Shown one piece after another: positions 36,632 through 45,860 of a DNA stretch of 64,000 nucleotides. The position numbers were made by a program, and so were the translations under genes. The stretch is taken from positions 263,515 to 327,514 of the forward strand of contig NZ_MPDJ01000003.1 in NCBI RefSeq assembly GCF_001881565.1. The letters run 5' to 3'. The number at the start of each line of letters is the position of its first letter. The first letter of the stretch is position 1. The DNA comes from Eisenbergiella tayi (lineage in GTDB: Bacteria; Bacillota; Clostridia; Lachnospirales; Lachnospiraceae). The notes below the pieces were generated by a model that was given only the letters and a program-made list of their open reading frames with translations, searched no databases and had not been told where the DNA came from.

Positions 36632-37489
36632 ATGAAAAAGAAGAAATTTTCCTTAGGAATGCCGCTTGTGTATCTGCTTCTTATAGTATGGGCATTAACC
36701 ACAATTTACCCTCTCATCTGGGTAGTGATGAATTCCTTTAAGGATAAGAAACAGATTGTTTCCAATTCCTTTGCCCTGCCGTTTGGCGGCCTGTTCACAT
36801 TGGATAATTATGAAAAGGCCATCAATAAATTCAGTATTTTTACGGCTTACCGGAACAGCCTTATTATTTCCTGCACAGTTGCGGCTGTGGTTATCCTGTT
36901 CGCAGGTCTGGCATCCTATGCTCTGGTCCGGTATAAATTCAGAGGCAGCAACCTGATGAACAGCCTTGTCATTGCGGCAATGATGTTTCCCGTATTCGCA
37001 ACCATAATCCCCGTATTCCGGATGGAATCCAGCTGGGGGATTGTAAATACCAATAATCTCTGGCTCGCACTGCTGTCCTGTGCGCTGCCGCAGATAGCCG
37101 GTAATCTGGCTTTTGCCATCGTGGTGCTTTCCGGGTATATCAAGGGACTGCCTGTGGAGCTGGAGGAAGCGGCATATATGGAAGGCTGCAATGCATACCA
37201 GATTTTCTTCAAGGTGATTATGCCGCTGACGAAGCCCTCCTTTGCCACCGTTGGTATTTTCAGTTTCCTGTGGAGCTATAACGACCTGTTTACCCAGACC
37301 TTCTTCCTGCGTTTCCCCAATCACTGGGCGATAACCAGGCTGCTGAGTGAAATTTCAGGAAAGCAGGGTACGGATTACGGTCTGATGGCTGCGGCGGTTT
37401 CCCTTATTGTAGTACCGTTGATTGTAGTTTATGTCTGCCTGCAGAAATACATTATCAAGGGTATGACGGCAGGAGCGATTAAAGGATAA
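36632..37489 (+). CDS. sugar ABC transporter permease (MalG type)
   Basis: 285 residues, about six membrane segments, with the EAA loop EEAAYMEGCNAYQIFFKVIM near residues 176-195 and the usual C-terminal ending QKYIIKGMTAGAIKG. The start is an ATG behind AGGAAGGGG. It completes the transporter; a terminator follows. Confidence 0.93.
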   Translation: MKKKKFSLGMPLVYLLLIVWALTTIYPLIWVVMNSFKDKKQIVSNSFALPFGGLFTLDNYEKAINKFSIFTAYRNSLIISCTVAAVVILFAGLASYALVRYKFRGSNLMNSLVIAAMMFPVFATIIPVFRMESSWGIVNTNNLWLALLSCALPQIAGNLAFAIVVLSGYIKGLPVELEEAAYMEGCNAYQIFFKVIMPLTKPSFATVGIFSFLWSYNDLFTQTFFLRFPNHWAITRLLSEISGKQGTDYGLMAAAVSLIVVPLIVVYVCLQKYIIKGMTAGAIKG

Positions 37490-37509
37490 AAAACAAAACA
37501 GGGAAGATG

Positions 37510-37545
37510 CGGAAAGTGTTTCTTAACAGAACGCTTTCCGTTTTT
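37510..37545 (+). terminator. Rho-independent terminator
   Basis: CGGAAAG (37510-37516) pairs with CTTTCCG (37534-37540) with further GTT/AAC pairing inside, followed by TTTTT. It separates the transporter from the response regulator gene. Confidence 0.85.
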
Positions 37546-37563
37546 GTGCGTTTATGATATAAT
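37535..37563 (+). promoter_or_regulatory. extended -10 promoter of the response regulator gene
   Basis: TATAAT at 37558-37563 is preceded by TGA, an extended -10, with a poor -35 (TTTCCG) 17 bases upstream that overlaps the terminator stem. Confidence 0.6.
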
Positions 37564-37668
37564 GATAAAACGTTTTGGATAACAGGAGAAATAAATGCAC
37601 TCGGCGGGGCATGTGTTCTTGTCAGGGCATATGTCCCGCCAAAGGGCATGAACATACAGGGGGATATT

Positions 37669-38517
37669 ATGTATAAGGTTGCGATTGTGGATGATGAACC
37701 GGTAATTGTCAGGGGACTTACCAAGATGATTCCATGGGAAAGCTATAACTGCCGGGTAGTGGGAACTGCCGGGGACGGACAGGAGGGCATGAAGCTGATT
37801 CGGGAGCAGAAGCCGGATATCCTGATATCGGATATCTGTATGCCGGGCATAGACGGCCTGACAATGATCGCCGGTATGAAATCGGAATTCGGCCATATGC
37901 AGATCACCATACTCACCGGTTTCAGGGATTTTGACTATGCCCAGCAGGCCATCCGCCTTGGGGTGACCCGTTTCCTTTTAAAGCCTTCTAAGATGGATGA
38001 ACTGGAGGAAGCGGTCCGGGTTATGATCGAGAACCTGGAAAAGCAGGGAATCACAGGAAAAGAAGACGGGACGGATGAGAGCGTTGGTGAGAATACCTCG
38101 AAAGCGGAAGGAAACCGGGAGGGAGAAGAAGGAAAAGAGAAAGCGGAGCCTTCGGAAGGGAAAGAAGGCGAGGAGACAGACAGCCCGGCCAGCTGCTTTA
38201 TCGTAAAGAACGCCCTGGCATACATAGAGGAAAATTACAGGGAGAAGCTGAAGCTTTCGGATGTGGCGGATCAGATTTACGTGAGCCAGTGGCATCTGAG
38301 CAAGCTGCTGAACAAGCATACCGGCCAGAATTTTTCTGAAATCCTCAATACTATCCGGATTGAAAAGGCAAAGGAACTGCTGAAGGATCCTTCCCTGCGT
38401 ATCGGCGATATCGCGGAGGAAGTCGGGTTTCTGGATGTGGCCCATTTTTCCAGGGTATTTAAAAAGCAGGCAGGGATATCCGCCAATGAATACCGGAATA
38501 CAAAGCTGGGAAGCTGA
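37669..38517 (+). CDS. YesN-type response regulator (receiver + AraC HTH)
   Basis: 282 residues. The receiver domain has the acidic pair in VAIVDDEP, the phospho-accepting D55 in LISDICMPG, and the conserved K in FLLKPSK near 105. A charged Glu/Lys/Gly linker spans about 125-170. The C-terminal AraC domain has two HTHs (LSDVADQIYVSQWHLSKLL and IGDIAEEVGFLDVAHFSRVF). The start is the ATG at 37669 behind AGGGGG; an in-frame ATG at 37648 lacks a site. It is the partner of the kinase at 32266 and probably activates the transporter between them. Confidence 0.93.
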   Translation: MYKVAIVDDEPVIVRGLTKMIPWESYNCRVVGTAGDGQEGMKLIREQKPDILISDICMPGIDGLTMIAGMKSEFGHMQITILTGFRDFDYAQQAIRLGVTRFLLKPSKMDELEEAVRVMIENLEKQGITGKEDGTDESVGENTSKAEGNREGEEGKEKAEPSEGKEGEETDSPASCFIVKNALAYIEENYREKLKLSDVADQIYVSQWHLSKLLNKHTGQNFSEILNTIRIEKAKELLKDPSLRIGDIAEEVGFLDVAHFSRVFKKQAGISANEYRNTKLGS

Positions 38518-38551
38518 AATAAGGCAGGGCTTTTATACATTATAATAAAAA

Positions 38552-38597
38552 GAAGAGGAACAGCGGCATTTGGTATGCGCCGTTCCTCTTCCTTTTA
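38552..38597. terminator. bidirectional terminator between response regulator and ftsH
   Basis: GAAGAGGAACAGCGGC pairs with the matching strand ending at 38592, one of the longest stems in the window. T-runs occur on both sides (CCTTTTATGG on plus; TTTTATTATAATG on minus). Confidence 0.85.
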
Positions 38598-38652
38598 TGG
38601 AATATGCGGATGGCTCACAGGGCGTGGCATCCGTTGTTTATGGCTTTGCCGA

Positions 38653-40491
38653 TCATGAATTGGCAGAAGGAATCCGTTCAGGAGCATTGAGGATTTCCAT
38701 AAATTCATCCCCGGTAATGGTTTCCCTTTCATACAGGAATTTTGCCAGCTCATGCAGCTTCCCGATGTTGGTGTTCAGGATATCGCAGGCCTTGGCATGT
38801 TCTTTTTTTACCATTCCCACTACAAGACGGTCGATTTGCGCGGCAGTCTGTTCGGAACAGGCAAGGGAGGTGTCGCCGCCCAGATACTGGTTGGTAACGG
38901 TCTCCAGGGCTACCATGTCAAAGTCCTCAGACATTCCGTAGCGGGTGATGCAGGCTCTGGCAAGCTTGGTGGCCTGCTCGATATCGTTGCTTGCCCCGGT
39001 GGTGATGCTGTGGAATATAATCTCCTCTGCAGCACGGCCGCCGCAGAAGGTGGCTATCTTGTTCTCCAGTTCTTCCTTGCTGAGCAGGTATTGATCACCC
39101 TGATCCACCTGCATGGTATAACCTAAGGCTCCGGAAGTACGGGGGATAATGGTTATTTTAGTAACAGGCGCCGAATTGGTCTGCTTTGCAGCAACCAGCG
39201 CATGGCCGATTTCGTGGTAGGAAACAATCATTTTTTCCTTGTCGCTGAGCAGGCGGTCCTTCTTCTGGTAACCTGCGATAACAACCTCCACGCTTTCCTC
39301 CAAATCCGTCTGGGTCACAAATTTACGTCCGGAGCGGACGGCATTTAAGGCGGCCTCGTTTACCATGTTGGCAAGCTCTGCTCCGGATGCGCCTGCAGCC
39401 ATCCTGGCAATTGCCTTGAAATCCACATTATCACCCAGCTTCACTTTCTGGGCATGAACCTTCAGGATGGATATACGGCCGTTCAAATCAGGCAGCTCCA
39501 CCGGGACACGCCGGTCGAAACGGCCCGGACGCAGCAATGCGGGATCCAGGGATTCCGGACGGTTGGTGGCGGCCAGGATCAGAACACCGTTGTTGCTGGA
39601 AAAGCCATCCATTTCCGTGAGCAGCTGATTCAGAGTCTGTTCCCGCTCGTCATTGCCTGAAAATCCGCCGCCGTCACGTTTCTTGCCGATGGTATCGATT
39701 TCATCGATAAATACGATACAGGGAGCCTTTTCGTTGGCCTGCTTGAAAAGATCCCTTACCTTGGCGGCTCCGGCGCCTACGAACATTTCCACGAACTCCG
39801 AACCGGAAATGGAAAAGAAGGGAACATTGGCTTCTCCGGCCACAGCCTTGGCAAGCAGGGTCTTACCTGTTCCGGGAGGTCCTACCAATAAAGCGCCTTT
39901 AGGCATGGACGCGCCGATTTCCTGGTATTTTTTAGGGTCATGGAGATAGTCAACCAGCTCGGAGAGCACTTCCTTGGCTTCATCCTCACCGGCGACATCA
40001 TCGAATTTAATGCCGGTTTCCGACTGGACATAAACCTTGGCGTTGCTTTTGCCGAAGGTCATGGAATCCATGCCTCCGCCGCCTTTCATCATCTTGCGCA
40101 TTGCAAACTGGCCGATGGCAACCATGACGATAATGGGCAGGATCCAGGTCAGAAGGAAAGTGACCAGGAAGGGCTGCTGTTTTACAATTTCTGTGCCGAA
40201 GGTTGCCCCGGATGCATAAAGACGGTCCACCAGGGCAGGATCCTCCATGGGGCCGGTCTTATAGAAACCGGTAGGTGAATTTTTATCTGAAAAAATGATC
40301 TGGTTGCTTTCAATCTGAACCTGCGCAATCTGCTGTTTCTCCATCATTTCCATGAAGGTATTATATCCGACTTCTTCCACCTGGGCCGACATCAGCCTGG
40401 GGAAAAGAAAAGCGTTCAGGACCAGAAGGACGAGCATGGCGATACAATAATAATAAAGTAATGGTTTTTTAGGTGGTTTCACTTCTTGCAT
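38653..40491 (-). CDS. ftsH: ATP-dependent zinc metalloprotease FtsH
   Basis: 612 residues. Two N-terminal membrane segments (about 11-31 and 109-127) enclose a small outside domain. The AAA+ domain has Walker A GPPGTGKT at 204-211, Walker B IVFIDEID at about 259-266 and the arginine-finger region RPGRFDRR at about 321-328. The zinc protease motif HEIGH is at 426-430 and the third zinc ligand is likely the Asp in [10 protein letters not shown]. FtsH degrades damaged membrane and short-lived regulatory proteins. It is monocistronic here rather than beside hpt/tilS. Many clostridia carry more than one FtsH, and this may be a secondary copy. Confidence 0.96.
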   Translation of the reverse strand: MQEVKPPKKPLLYYYCIAMLVLLVLNAFLFPRLMSAQVEEVGYNTFMEMMEKQQIAQVQIESNQIIFSDKNSPTGFYKTGPMEDPALVDRLYASGATFGTEIVKQQPFLVTFLLTWILPIIVMVAIGQFAMRKMMKGGGGMDSMTFGKSNAKVYVQSETGIKFDDVAGEDEAKEVLSELVDYLHDPKKYQEIGASMPKGALLVGPPGTGKTLLAKAVAGEANVPFFSISGSEFVEMFVGAGAAKVRDLFKQANEKAPCIVFIDEIDTIGKKRDGGGFSGNDEREQTLNQLLTEMDGFSSNNGVLILAATNRPESLDPALLRPGRFDRRVPVELPDLNGRISILKVHAQKVKLGDNVDFKAIARMAAGASGAELANMVNEAALNAVRSGRKFVTQTDLEESVEVVIAGYQKKDRLLSDKEKMIVSYHEIGHALVAAKQTNSAPVTKITIIPRTSGALGYTMQVDQGDQYLLSKEELENKIATFCGGRAAEEIIFHSITTGASNDIEQATKLARACITRYGMSEDFDMVALETVTNQYLGGDTSLACSEQTAAQIDRLVVGMVKKEHAKACDILNTNIGKLHELAKFLYERETITGDEFMEILNAPERIPSANS

Positions 40492-41007
40492 AGTATTTCC
40501 GCTCCTTTTCGGCTGGTATGATCCGTATAAAACAATTATATATACTAATTTTGAGGGAAGTCAACAAGAGTCATCATTATTTCATATTATTTATCTTTTT
40601 TTCATAACCATGGAATTATGTTCCGGTTTCCCGGGGATATCTGATAAGTAAACAGGTGTGTCCGCAGGCAGGGGCTGCCCCGTACAATAAAATAAATTGT
40701 GCCGGGGCAGCGGGACATAAGTATTGTATCATGTCGTTTTTATACAATACCGGATGAGACTTCGGCTTTATAATTAGAAATGGAACAGTAAGGTATGTCT
40801 TCCTTGTTTGGTATCACATCATACAATAAAAAATGCCGGGGTGATAATATATACTATAAGATTTGGCTGCCCCTGTCTGGGCCTCCGCTTAGTACCGGGG
40901 TTTGGGGTTCGCAACTTCAAGCTGCATAAAAGCAAACAGGGGGTGGTAGATAAATCAGCAATGAGAATCTATACTGTAACCATAAAATATGAAAGGAGCA
41001 GTATTTT
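40492..41007. other. 516-base intergenic region rich in dyads
   Basis: No gene is supported. It holds a hairpin GCTGCCCCG/CGGGGCAGC (40674-40682 and 40703-40711), a perfect 9-bp dyad GTATTGTAT/ATACAATAC (40721-40729 and 40742-40750), and a second partial copy of the ACAATAAAA...TGCCGGGG sequence at 40823-40841 inside another dyad (TATCAC/GTGATA). The region looks like the leader of the XRE regulator. Confidence 0.55.
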
Positions 41008-41547
41008 ATGAGTTTTGCAGAAAATTTGAAGAAAATAAGAAAAGAAAAAGGATTTTCACAGGAAGAGTTAGCGGAAACAATGAATGTTAGCAGACAAGCT
41101 GTTTCTAAATGGGAGCAGGGGGGCGGGTATCCTGAGGTTGAAAAGCTATTGCTTCTTTCAAGTAAGCTAAATATTTCTTTAGACAGTCTTATGTCTGAGG
41201 AAATTGCCCAAAATAACAATTCGGAAAATCAAAAAGTTACAGGAACAATCATTATATCATCTCCAAATGAGAATGTGATAGCAACGTGCTACAAGGTTAT
41301 GTCCTCAGGGAAAATGAAGAGGGGAAAGAAGTCTCCGCAATACGCTTTGTTTTGTGTCAGCAATGGAAGCTCATCGTTCTGGGGAGAGCCGACCATTTTT
41401 TTGGGATGGTATGCCAGCCATGATTTACTTTCAAAAGAGGTCAGTGAAATACAAAAGGCTATTATGCAGGGAATTCCTTCGTATGAATTAAAATACAACG
41501 CAAAAGTCGAAAGAAAATGGTTTAGAATGACAATGATAGATGAGTGA
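41008..41547 (+). CDS. XRE-family regulator with unknown C-terminal domain
   Basis: 179 residues. The N-terminal Cro/C1-type HTH (FAENLKKIRKEKGFSQEELA then VSRQAVSKWEQGGGYPEVEKL, residues 3-50) is clear. The C-terminal ~100 residues are beta-rich and aromatic (KRGKKSPQYALFCVSNGSSS, FWGEPTIFLGWY) and are not recognised; they may be a small ligand- or protein-binding domain. The start is an ATG behind AAAGGAG. Its codon use is more AT-rich than that of the neighbouring metabolic genes, as for the next gene. The dyads upstream are candidate operators. Confidence 0.88.
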   Translation: MSFAENLKKIRKEKGFSQEELAETMNVSRQAVSKWEQGGGYPEVEKLLLLSSKLNISLDSLMSEEIAQNNNSENQKVTGTIIISSPNENVIATCYKVMSSGKMKRGKKSPQYALFCVSNGSSSFWGEPTIFLGWYASHDLLSKEVSEIQKAIMQGIPSYELKYNAKVERKWFRMTMIDE

Positions 41548-41598
41548 TACAAATATAAATTTACAGTACCTGCATCGTCAGACGGAAAGGAATATTTT

Positions 41599-42507
41599 AT
41601 GAATTATAATAAAGCCAGAAGCTTTGTTTACAAGAATGCGAGGCCATTGGACCTTGCCCGATGGAAATATCTGTTCGAAGGGGGCAGCAAAGAAGATGTG
41701 TTGACTGCATTGGCGGCATATCAAAATGAAGATGGCGGCTTTGGCCATGCCCTGGAGCCTGATTGCTGGAATCCGGATTCTTCACCGATCCAGACATGGG
41801 TCGCCACGGAAATCATCAAAGAGGTTGGATTGGAGGAAAAGGATCATCCTATTATTCAGGGAATCCTTCAATATTTAGCTTCCGAAAAGGATTTTGACGG
41901 CCATACCTGGGCTAATACCATTGCTTCCAATAATAACGTTCCTCATGCCCCATGGTGGGATTATGATCCTGCTGCTGAAGCATCTTACAATCCAACCGCA
42001 AGTCTGATTACGTTTATTTTGAAATTTGCGGATCGGGAAAGCGGGCTCTTTACCTTAGCCCGTACCCTTGTAAAGGAGGCTTACAGCTATTTTAAGGCGC
42101 ATTTCCCGATGGAGTCTGTGGGAAATGTTTCCTGCTTTGTAAAGCTTTATGAGTATTTGAAGGAAAACTCTGCAGATACGCTGATAGATTTAACGGAATT
42201 CAGAGCCCTGCTTCAGCAGCAAATACGGCATGTCATTACTTATGATACCTCCATATGGGCCACCGAATATGTATGTAAGCCGTCAACTTTAATCGGATCG
42301 AAGGCAAGCGATTTCTATGCGGAGAATCAGGAAATATGTGCGTATGAGTGTGAATTTATAGAAAATACCCAGAAACCGGATGGAACCTGGGCGATTACCT
42401 GGTCGTGGGAGGATTATGATTATCCGGAGGAGTGGAGTATCAGTAAGAACTGGTGGAAATCTGACTGGATTATTAAATATATTCGTTATTTAAAAACAAT
42501 TCGTTAG
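41599..42507 (+). CDS. alpha/alpha-toroid-like protein, function unknown
   Basis: 302 residues. The segments AYQNEDGGFGHALEPD near 48-63 and ENTQKPDGTWAITWSWEDY near 258-276 resemble the Q-x-x-D-G-x-W repeats of the prenyltransferase/squalene cyclase-like toroid fold. There is no DxDD or other cyclase acid motif that I can see, so catalytic terpene cyclase activity is doubtful. There is no signal peptide or membrane segment. It follows the XRE gene by 51 bases with its own site (GGAAAGG), so the two may be co-transcribed. It ends just before a terminator. The function is not known. Confidence 0.75.
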   Translation: MNYNKARSFVYKNARPLDLARWKYLFEGGSKEDVLTALAAYQNEDGGFGHALEPDCWNPDSSPIQTWVATEIIKEVGLEEKDHPIIQGILQYLASEKDFDGHTWANTIASNNNVPHAPWWDYDPAAEASYNPTASLITFILKFADRESGLFTLARTLVKEAYSYFKAHFPMESVGNVSCFVKLYEYLKENSADTLIDLTEFRALLQQQIRHVITYDTSIWATEYVCKPSTLIGSKASDFYAENQEICAYECEFIENTQKPDGTWAITWSWEDYDYPEEWSISKNWWKSDWIIKYIRYLKTIR

Positions 42508-42533
42508 CCTTAACTGAATAAATGAAAGAATAA

Positions 42534-42563
42534 AAGGTCAAATCAAAGCGGTTTGACTTTTTA
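42534..42563 (+). terminator. Rho-independent terminator
   Basis: GTCAAA (42537-42542) pairs with TTTGAC (42552-42557) and is followed by TTTTTATTT; A-rich sequence opposite makes it work better on the plus strand. Confidence 0.75.
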
Positions 42564-42599
42564 TTTGATTGGAATTAGACTGATTATAGAAGTTTTTGT

Positions 42600-42608
42600 T
42601 GGTATAAT
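42600..42608 (+). promoter_or_regulatory. extended -10 promoter of the lipoprotein gene
   Basis: TATAAT at 42603-42608 directly preceded by TGG forms an extended -10. No good -35 is seen. Confidence 0.55.
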
Positions 42609-42642
42609 TGATATACACGGAAAGAATAGATGGAGATGGGGA

Positions 42643-43386
42643 ATGAAACAAATTAAGTTGATTGTACTGGTATTTGTTTTAATGGTTTCACTTACCTGCT
42701 GTAACAATGAAAAAGCAGGGAATGAAAAGAATGGGGAAACGAGTGTGAATGAAGCATCAGAAGAGAGGGAACCGGCTGAGGTCATTACGTTTCCTGCATA
42801 TGAAGAGGCAAATCCGGAAAAGCTGCCTTTTATTGATAAGGTAAATAATACTTCGGCTTTTCATGTGAAGGTGAATTTGCCTGAAAACTGGGTGGTGGAA
42901 AACAGAAAGCCTGATGTTGAAAATTTGGTTCCCGGTGATTTTTATTCTATGCTTTCTATTTATGAAAAGGACACCTTAATCGGATATATAGGTTTTAATA
43001 TATTTGATCCTTATGAAGATCCGATTCCTGAGGAACAATATTATCAGACGGTTTATCCGGGACTGCGGCTGTCATCAGTTTTTCACTGGGATCCCTATGA
43101 GGCAGTAAAAACTACAGATACGGCGGAAACAGGGATTGCGGATATATGGTATCTGGAACCGGGAGAAATCGATAAGCATCCGGGGGCGATGGCGGATGTG
43201 CCGCAGCAGGAAACGATAGGTATTTTATCCTATGATAAGGAATTGAAGGTATTTATCGGCATGGCATTCATGCCCGGGACTGTGAGCCGTGAGCAGGCGG
43301 AGGCTGTTGCGCAAAGCATCAGTCTGTCGGCGGAGACAGGAACGACGGCGGATACAGGAACAAAAAGTACTTTACATCCTGCATGA
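42643..43386 (+). CDS. small lipoprotein of unknown function
   Basis: 247 residues. The signal peptide ends at LTCC, giving a lipid-modified cysteine at about 20, followed by a charged Glu/Asn-rich linker. The mature domain (from FHVKVNLPENWVVE to the C-terminus) resembles in outline the PsbP/Mog1-like fold of small secreted proteins, but that is a weak guess. The ATG at 42643 behind GGAGATGGGG is preferred over an in-frame upstream start at 42553 because only it gives a proper signal peptide. The promoter of the next unit overlaps the 3' end. Confidence 0.75.
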   Translation: MKQIKLIVLVFVLMVSLTCCNNEKAGNEKNGETSVNEASEEREPAEVITFPAYEEANPEKLPFIDKVNNTSAFHVKVNLPENWVVENRKPDVENLVPGDFYSMLSIYEKDTLIGYIGFNIFDPYEDPIPEEQYYQTVYPGLRLSSVFHWDPYEAVKTTDTAETGIADIWYLEPGEIDKHPGAMADVPQQETIGILSYDKELKVFIGMAFMPGTVSREQAEAVAQSISLSAETGTTADTGTKSTLHPA

Positions 43387-43399
43387 AGTAGACTAAAAT
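43371..43399 (+). promoter_or_regulatory. promoter of the thrS operon leader
   Basis: TTTACA (43371-43376) and TAAAAT (43394-43399) have a 17-base spacer and overlap the lipoprotein's stop codon. If used, the leader RNA begins near 43406, only about 45 bases before the T-box sequence. Confidence 0.6.
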
Positions 43400-43405
43400 A
43401 CAGCT

Positions 43406-43521
43406 ATGTAACGTATTTTTGCGTTGGAATTGGAAACCAAAAGGACAATCAGGGTGGAAACGCGAGTATTCGTCCCTTATATCCCAGCCGGACTGGATAA
43501 GATATGGGGGGCGTTTTTTTT
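43406..43521 (+). promoter_or_regulatory. T-box-like leader (antiterminator + terminator) without visible stem I
   Basis: AGGGTGGAAACGCG at 43451-43464 differs by one base from the T-box consensus AGGGTGGNACCGCG. It is followed by ATTCGTCCCT, which would pair with AGGG to form the antiterminator. The competing terminator pairs CGTCCCTTATATC (43471-43483) with GATATGGGGGGCG (43501-43513), with three G-U pairs, followed by eight T. The gene downstream is thrS, a classic T-box target. The stem I/specifier part that should precede it is not recognisable. Confidence 0.75.
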
Positions 43522-43584
43522 AGCCGAAGCCTGAAATGGGGTATAGCGGAAGCAGAATCCTCCTGATTAAGAAAGGAGTGTTAT

Positions 43585-43854
43585 ATGCGCGGAGTTAACG
43601 ATTTGGATTGGGAAGAAATCAAAAATATAACAGCAGAAGGCGGCCGGAAGGTTAAGGAAAAAATGACTGCGGAGAGCAAACTCAGCAATATGAACCTGGG
43701 GCTTTTGCTGGGCGTTACCTTTTTGCTTGGAATTGTCATCGGATTTATATGGGCGCCGATCAAGAGAGGTCTGTATATTGCGGGTGCGGATATAAATCTG
43801 GGAGAAAAAGATAAAGAAAAGATACAGGACGAGGGAGAAAACAAAGAGAAATGA
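43585..43854 (+). CDS. small single-pass membrane protein
   Basis: 89 residues: a charged N-terminal segment, one membrane helix (LGLLLGVTFLLGIVIGFIW, about 38-56), and a charged C-terminal tail. The start is an ATG behind AAAGGAG. Its stop overlaps the thrS start (ATGA), so translation is coupled and it is under the same T-box control. It is not a recognised family; residues APIKRG after the helix resemble those of small YtxH-like membrane proteins. Confidence 0.8.
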   Translation: MRGVNDLDWEEIKNITAEGGRKVKEKMTAESKLSNMNLGLLLGVTFLLGIVIGFIWAPIKRGLYIAGADINLGEKDKEKIQDEGENKEK

Positions 43855-45821
43855 AAATCACATTAAAAGATGGATCCTTTAAGGAGTATGAGGAAGGCAG
43901 AAGTATTATTGAGATTGCAGGGGATATCAGCGAAGGGCTTGCACGGGCGGCCTGCGCCGGACTGGTTAACGGGAAGGTGGAGGATCTGCGTACGGTGCTG
44001 ACGGAGGACTGCGAGCTTTCCATCCTGACGGCGAGAGACAAGGAAGGACTTACCGTTGTGCGCCATACGGCATCCCATGTGCTGGCACAGGCCATGAAGC
44101 ATGTCTTTCCGGAAGCGAAGCTGGCGATAGGGCCCAGCATTGAAAACGGCTTCTATTATGATTTTGAGCACGAGCCTTTTTCCAGGGAGGATCTGGATAA
44201 GCTGGAAGCCGAAATGAAGAAAATCATCAAAAAAGGGGAAAAGCTGGAGCGTTTCACTCTTCCCAGGCAGGAAGCCATCGCTTTTATGGAAGAAAAAGGA
44301 GAGCCTTATAAGGTGGAGCTGATCCGGGATCTTCCGGAGGATGCGGAAATTTCTTTTTACAGCCAGGGTGATTTCACGGATTTATGTGCGGGACCTCATT
44401 TGATGAGCACGAAAGGAATCAAGGCTTTCAAGCTCACCTCTTCCTCAGGCGCTTACTGGAGAGGGGATTCCAACCGGGCCATGCTGCAGAGGATTTACGG
44501 AACTGCTTTTAATACGAAGGAAGAGCTGGCTGAGTATCTGGAATACCTGGATAATATCAAAAACCGTGATCATAATAAGCTGGGACGGGATATGGAGCTG
44601 TTTGCTACTGTTGATGTTATCGGACAGGGGCTTCCGCTGCTGATGCCCAAAGGGGCTAAAATTATTCAGACGCTGCAGCGCTGGATTGAGGATGAAGAAG
44701 AAAAAAGAGGCTATATGAGGACAAAAACTCCTCTGATGGCTAAAAAAGATCTGTATATTATTTCCGATCACTGGAATCATTATAAGGAAGGCATGTTCGT
44801 CCTTGGGGATGAGGAAAAGGATGATGAGATTTTCGCCCTTCGTCCTATGACATGTCCGTTCCAGTATTATGTGTATAAGCAGAGCCAGAAATCCTACCGG
44901 GATCTGCCCTGCCGTTATGGAGAGACATCCACTTTGTTCAGAAACGAGGACTCCGGGGAAATGCACGGACTCACCAGAGTGCGCCAGTTTACCATTTCCG
45001 AAGGCCATCTGATCGTAAGGCCGGATCAGATTGAAGAGGAATTCCGCGGCTGTGTGGATCTGGCAAAATATTGTCTGACGACTCTCGGGCTGGAGGAGGA
45101 TGTGACCTACCGTCTTTCCAAATGGGATCCTAACAATAAAGAGAAATATCTTGGGGATGAGGAAACCTGGAATTACGTGCAGGACATGATGCGTGATATC
45201 CTGAACCATATCGGCATTGAATTTACCGAAGAAGACGGCGAGGCGGCTTTCTATGGCCCTAAGCTGGATATCCAGGCTAAAAACGTATACGGCAAGGAAG
45301 ATACGATGATCACGATCCAGCTGGATATGTTCCTGGCTGAACGGTTTGATATGACCTATATTGATGCGGACGGGGAGAAAAAGCGCCCTTATATCATCCA
45401 CAGGACATCCATCGGATGCTATGAAAGAACACTGGCCTGGCTGATTGAAAAGCATGAAGGCAAGTTCCCCACCTGGTTGTGTCCGGAACAGGTGCGTGTG
45501 CTTCCTATTTCTGAGAAATACGAGGAATATGCCCAGAAGGTGAATGCAGCGCTGAAGGATAACGGTATCCTGAGCACGGTGGACAGCCGTTCTGAAAAGA
45601 TCGGATACAAAATCCGTCAGGCGAGACTGGATAAGCTTCCTTACATGCTGGTTGTGGGGCAGAAGGAAGAAGAGGACGGTACGGTATCGGTAAGGAGCCG
45701 CTTTGCAGGGGACGAGGGTGTGAAGGCCCTGGATGAGTTCATCGACTGCATATGCAAAGAAATCAGAACGAAGGAAATCCGTAAGGTTACGGTTACGGAG
45801 GATGGCCAGCAGGCGAAATAG
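43851..45821 (+). CDS. thrS: threonine-tRNA ligase
   Basis: 656 residues, the full bacterial ThrRS length. The TGS domain is at 1-62, then the editing/second additional domain with HTASHVLAQAMKH near 64-76 and CAGPH near 180. The class II core has motif 2 (ETSTLFRNEDSGEMHGLTR...FTISEGH) near 360-390 and motif 3 (HRTSIGCYERTLAWL) near 517-531; zinc ligands include the C in MTCPFQYYVYK. The HGTP anticodon-binding domain is C-terminal. It charges tRNA-Thr. It is expressed from the T-box-like leader at 43406 together with the small membrane protein. Confidence 0.98.
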   Translation: MKITLKDGSFKEYEEGRSIIEIAGDISEGLARAACAGLVNGKVEDLRTVLTEDCELSILTARDKEGLTVVRHTASHVLAQAMKHVFPEAKLAIGPSIENGFYYDFEHEPFSREDLDKLEAEMKKIIKKGEKLERFTLPRQEAIAFMEEKGEPYKVELIRDLPEDAEISFYSQGDFTDLCAGPHLMSTKGIKAFKLTSSSGAYWRGDSNRAMLQRIYGTAFNTKEELAEYLEYLDNIKNRDHNKLGRDMELFATVDVIGQGLPLLMPKGAKIIQTLQRWIEDEEEKRGYMRTKTPLMAKKDLYIISDHWNHYKEGMFVLGDEEKDDEIFALRPMTCPFQYYVYKQSQKSYRDLPCRYGETSTLFRNEDSGEMHGLTRVRQFTISEGHLIVRPDQIEEEFRGCVDLAKYCLTTLGLEEDVTYRLSKWDPNNKEKYLGDEETWNYVQDMMRDILNHIGIEFTEEDGEAAFYGPKLDIQAKNVYGKEDTMITIQLDMFLAERFDMTYIDADGEKKRPYIIHRTSIGCYERTLAWLIEKHEGKFPTWLCPEQVRVLPISEKYEEYAQKVNAALKDNGILSTVDSRSEKIGYKIRQARLDKLPYMLVVGQKEEEDGTVSVRSRFAGDEGVKALDEFIDCICKEIRTKEIRKVTVTEDGQQAK

Positions 45822-45860
45822 TGCCGGTCCATCGGACGCCTGTATCACGGAGACGGACAG

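Noticed and set aside
40808..41011. 67-codon frame upstream of the XRE gene
   Set aside because: No ribosome binding site, and it overlaps the dyads and the XRE ribosome binding site.
44445..45848. 467-codon minus-strand frame opposite thrS
   Set aside because: It is antisense to an intact ThrRS; no start signals or family features are present.
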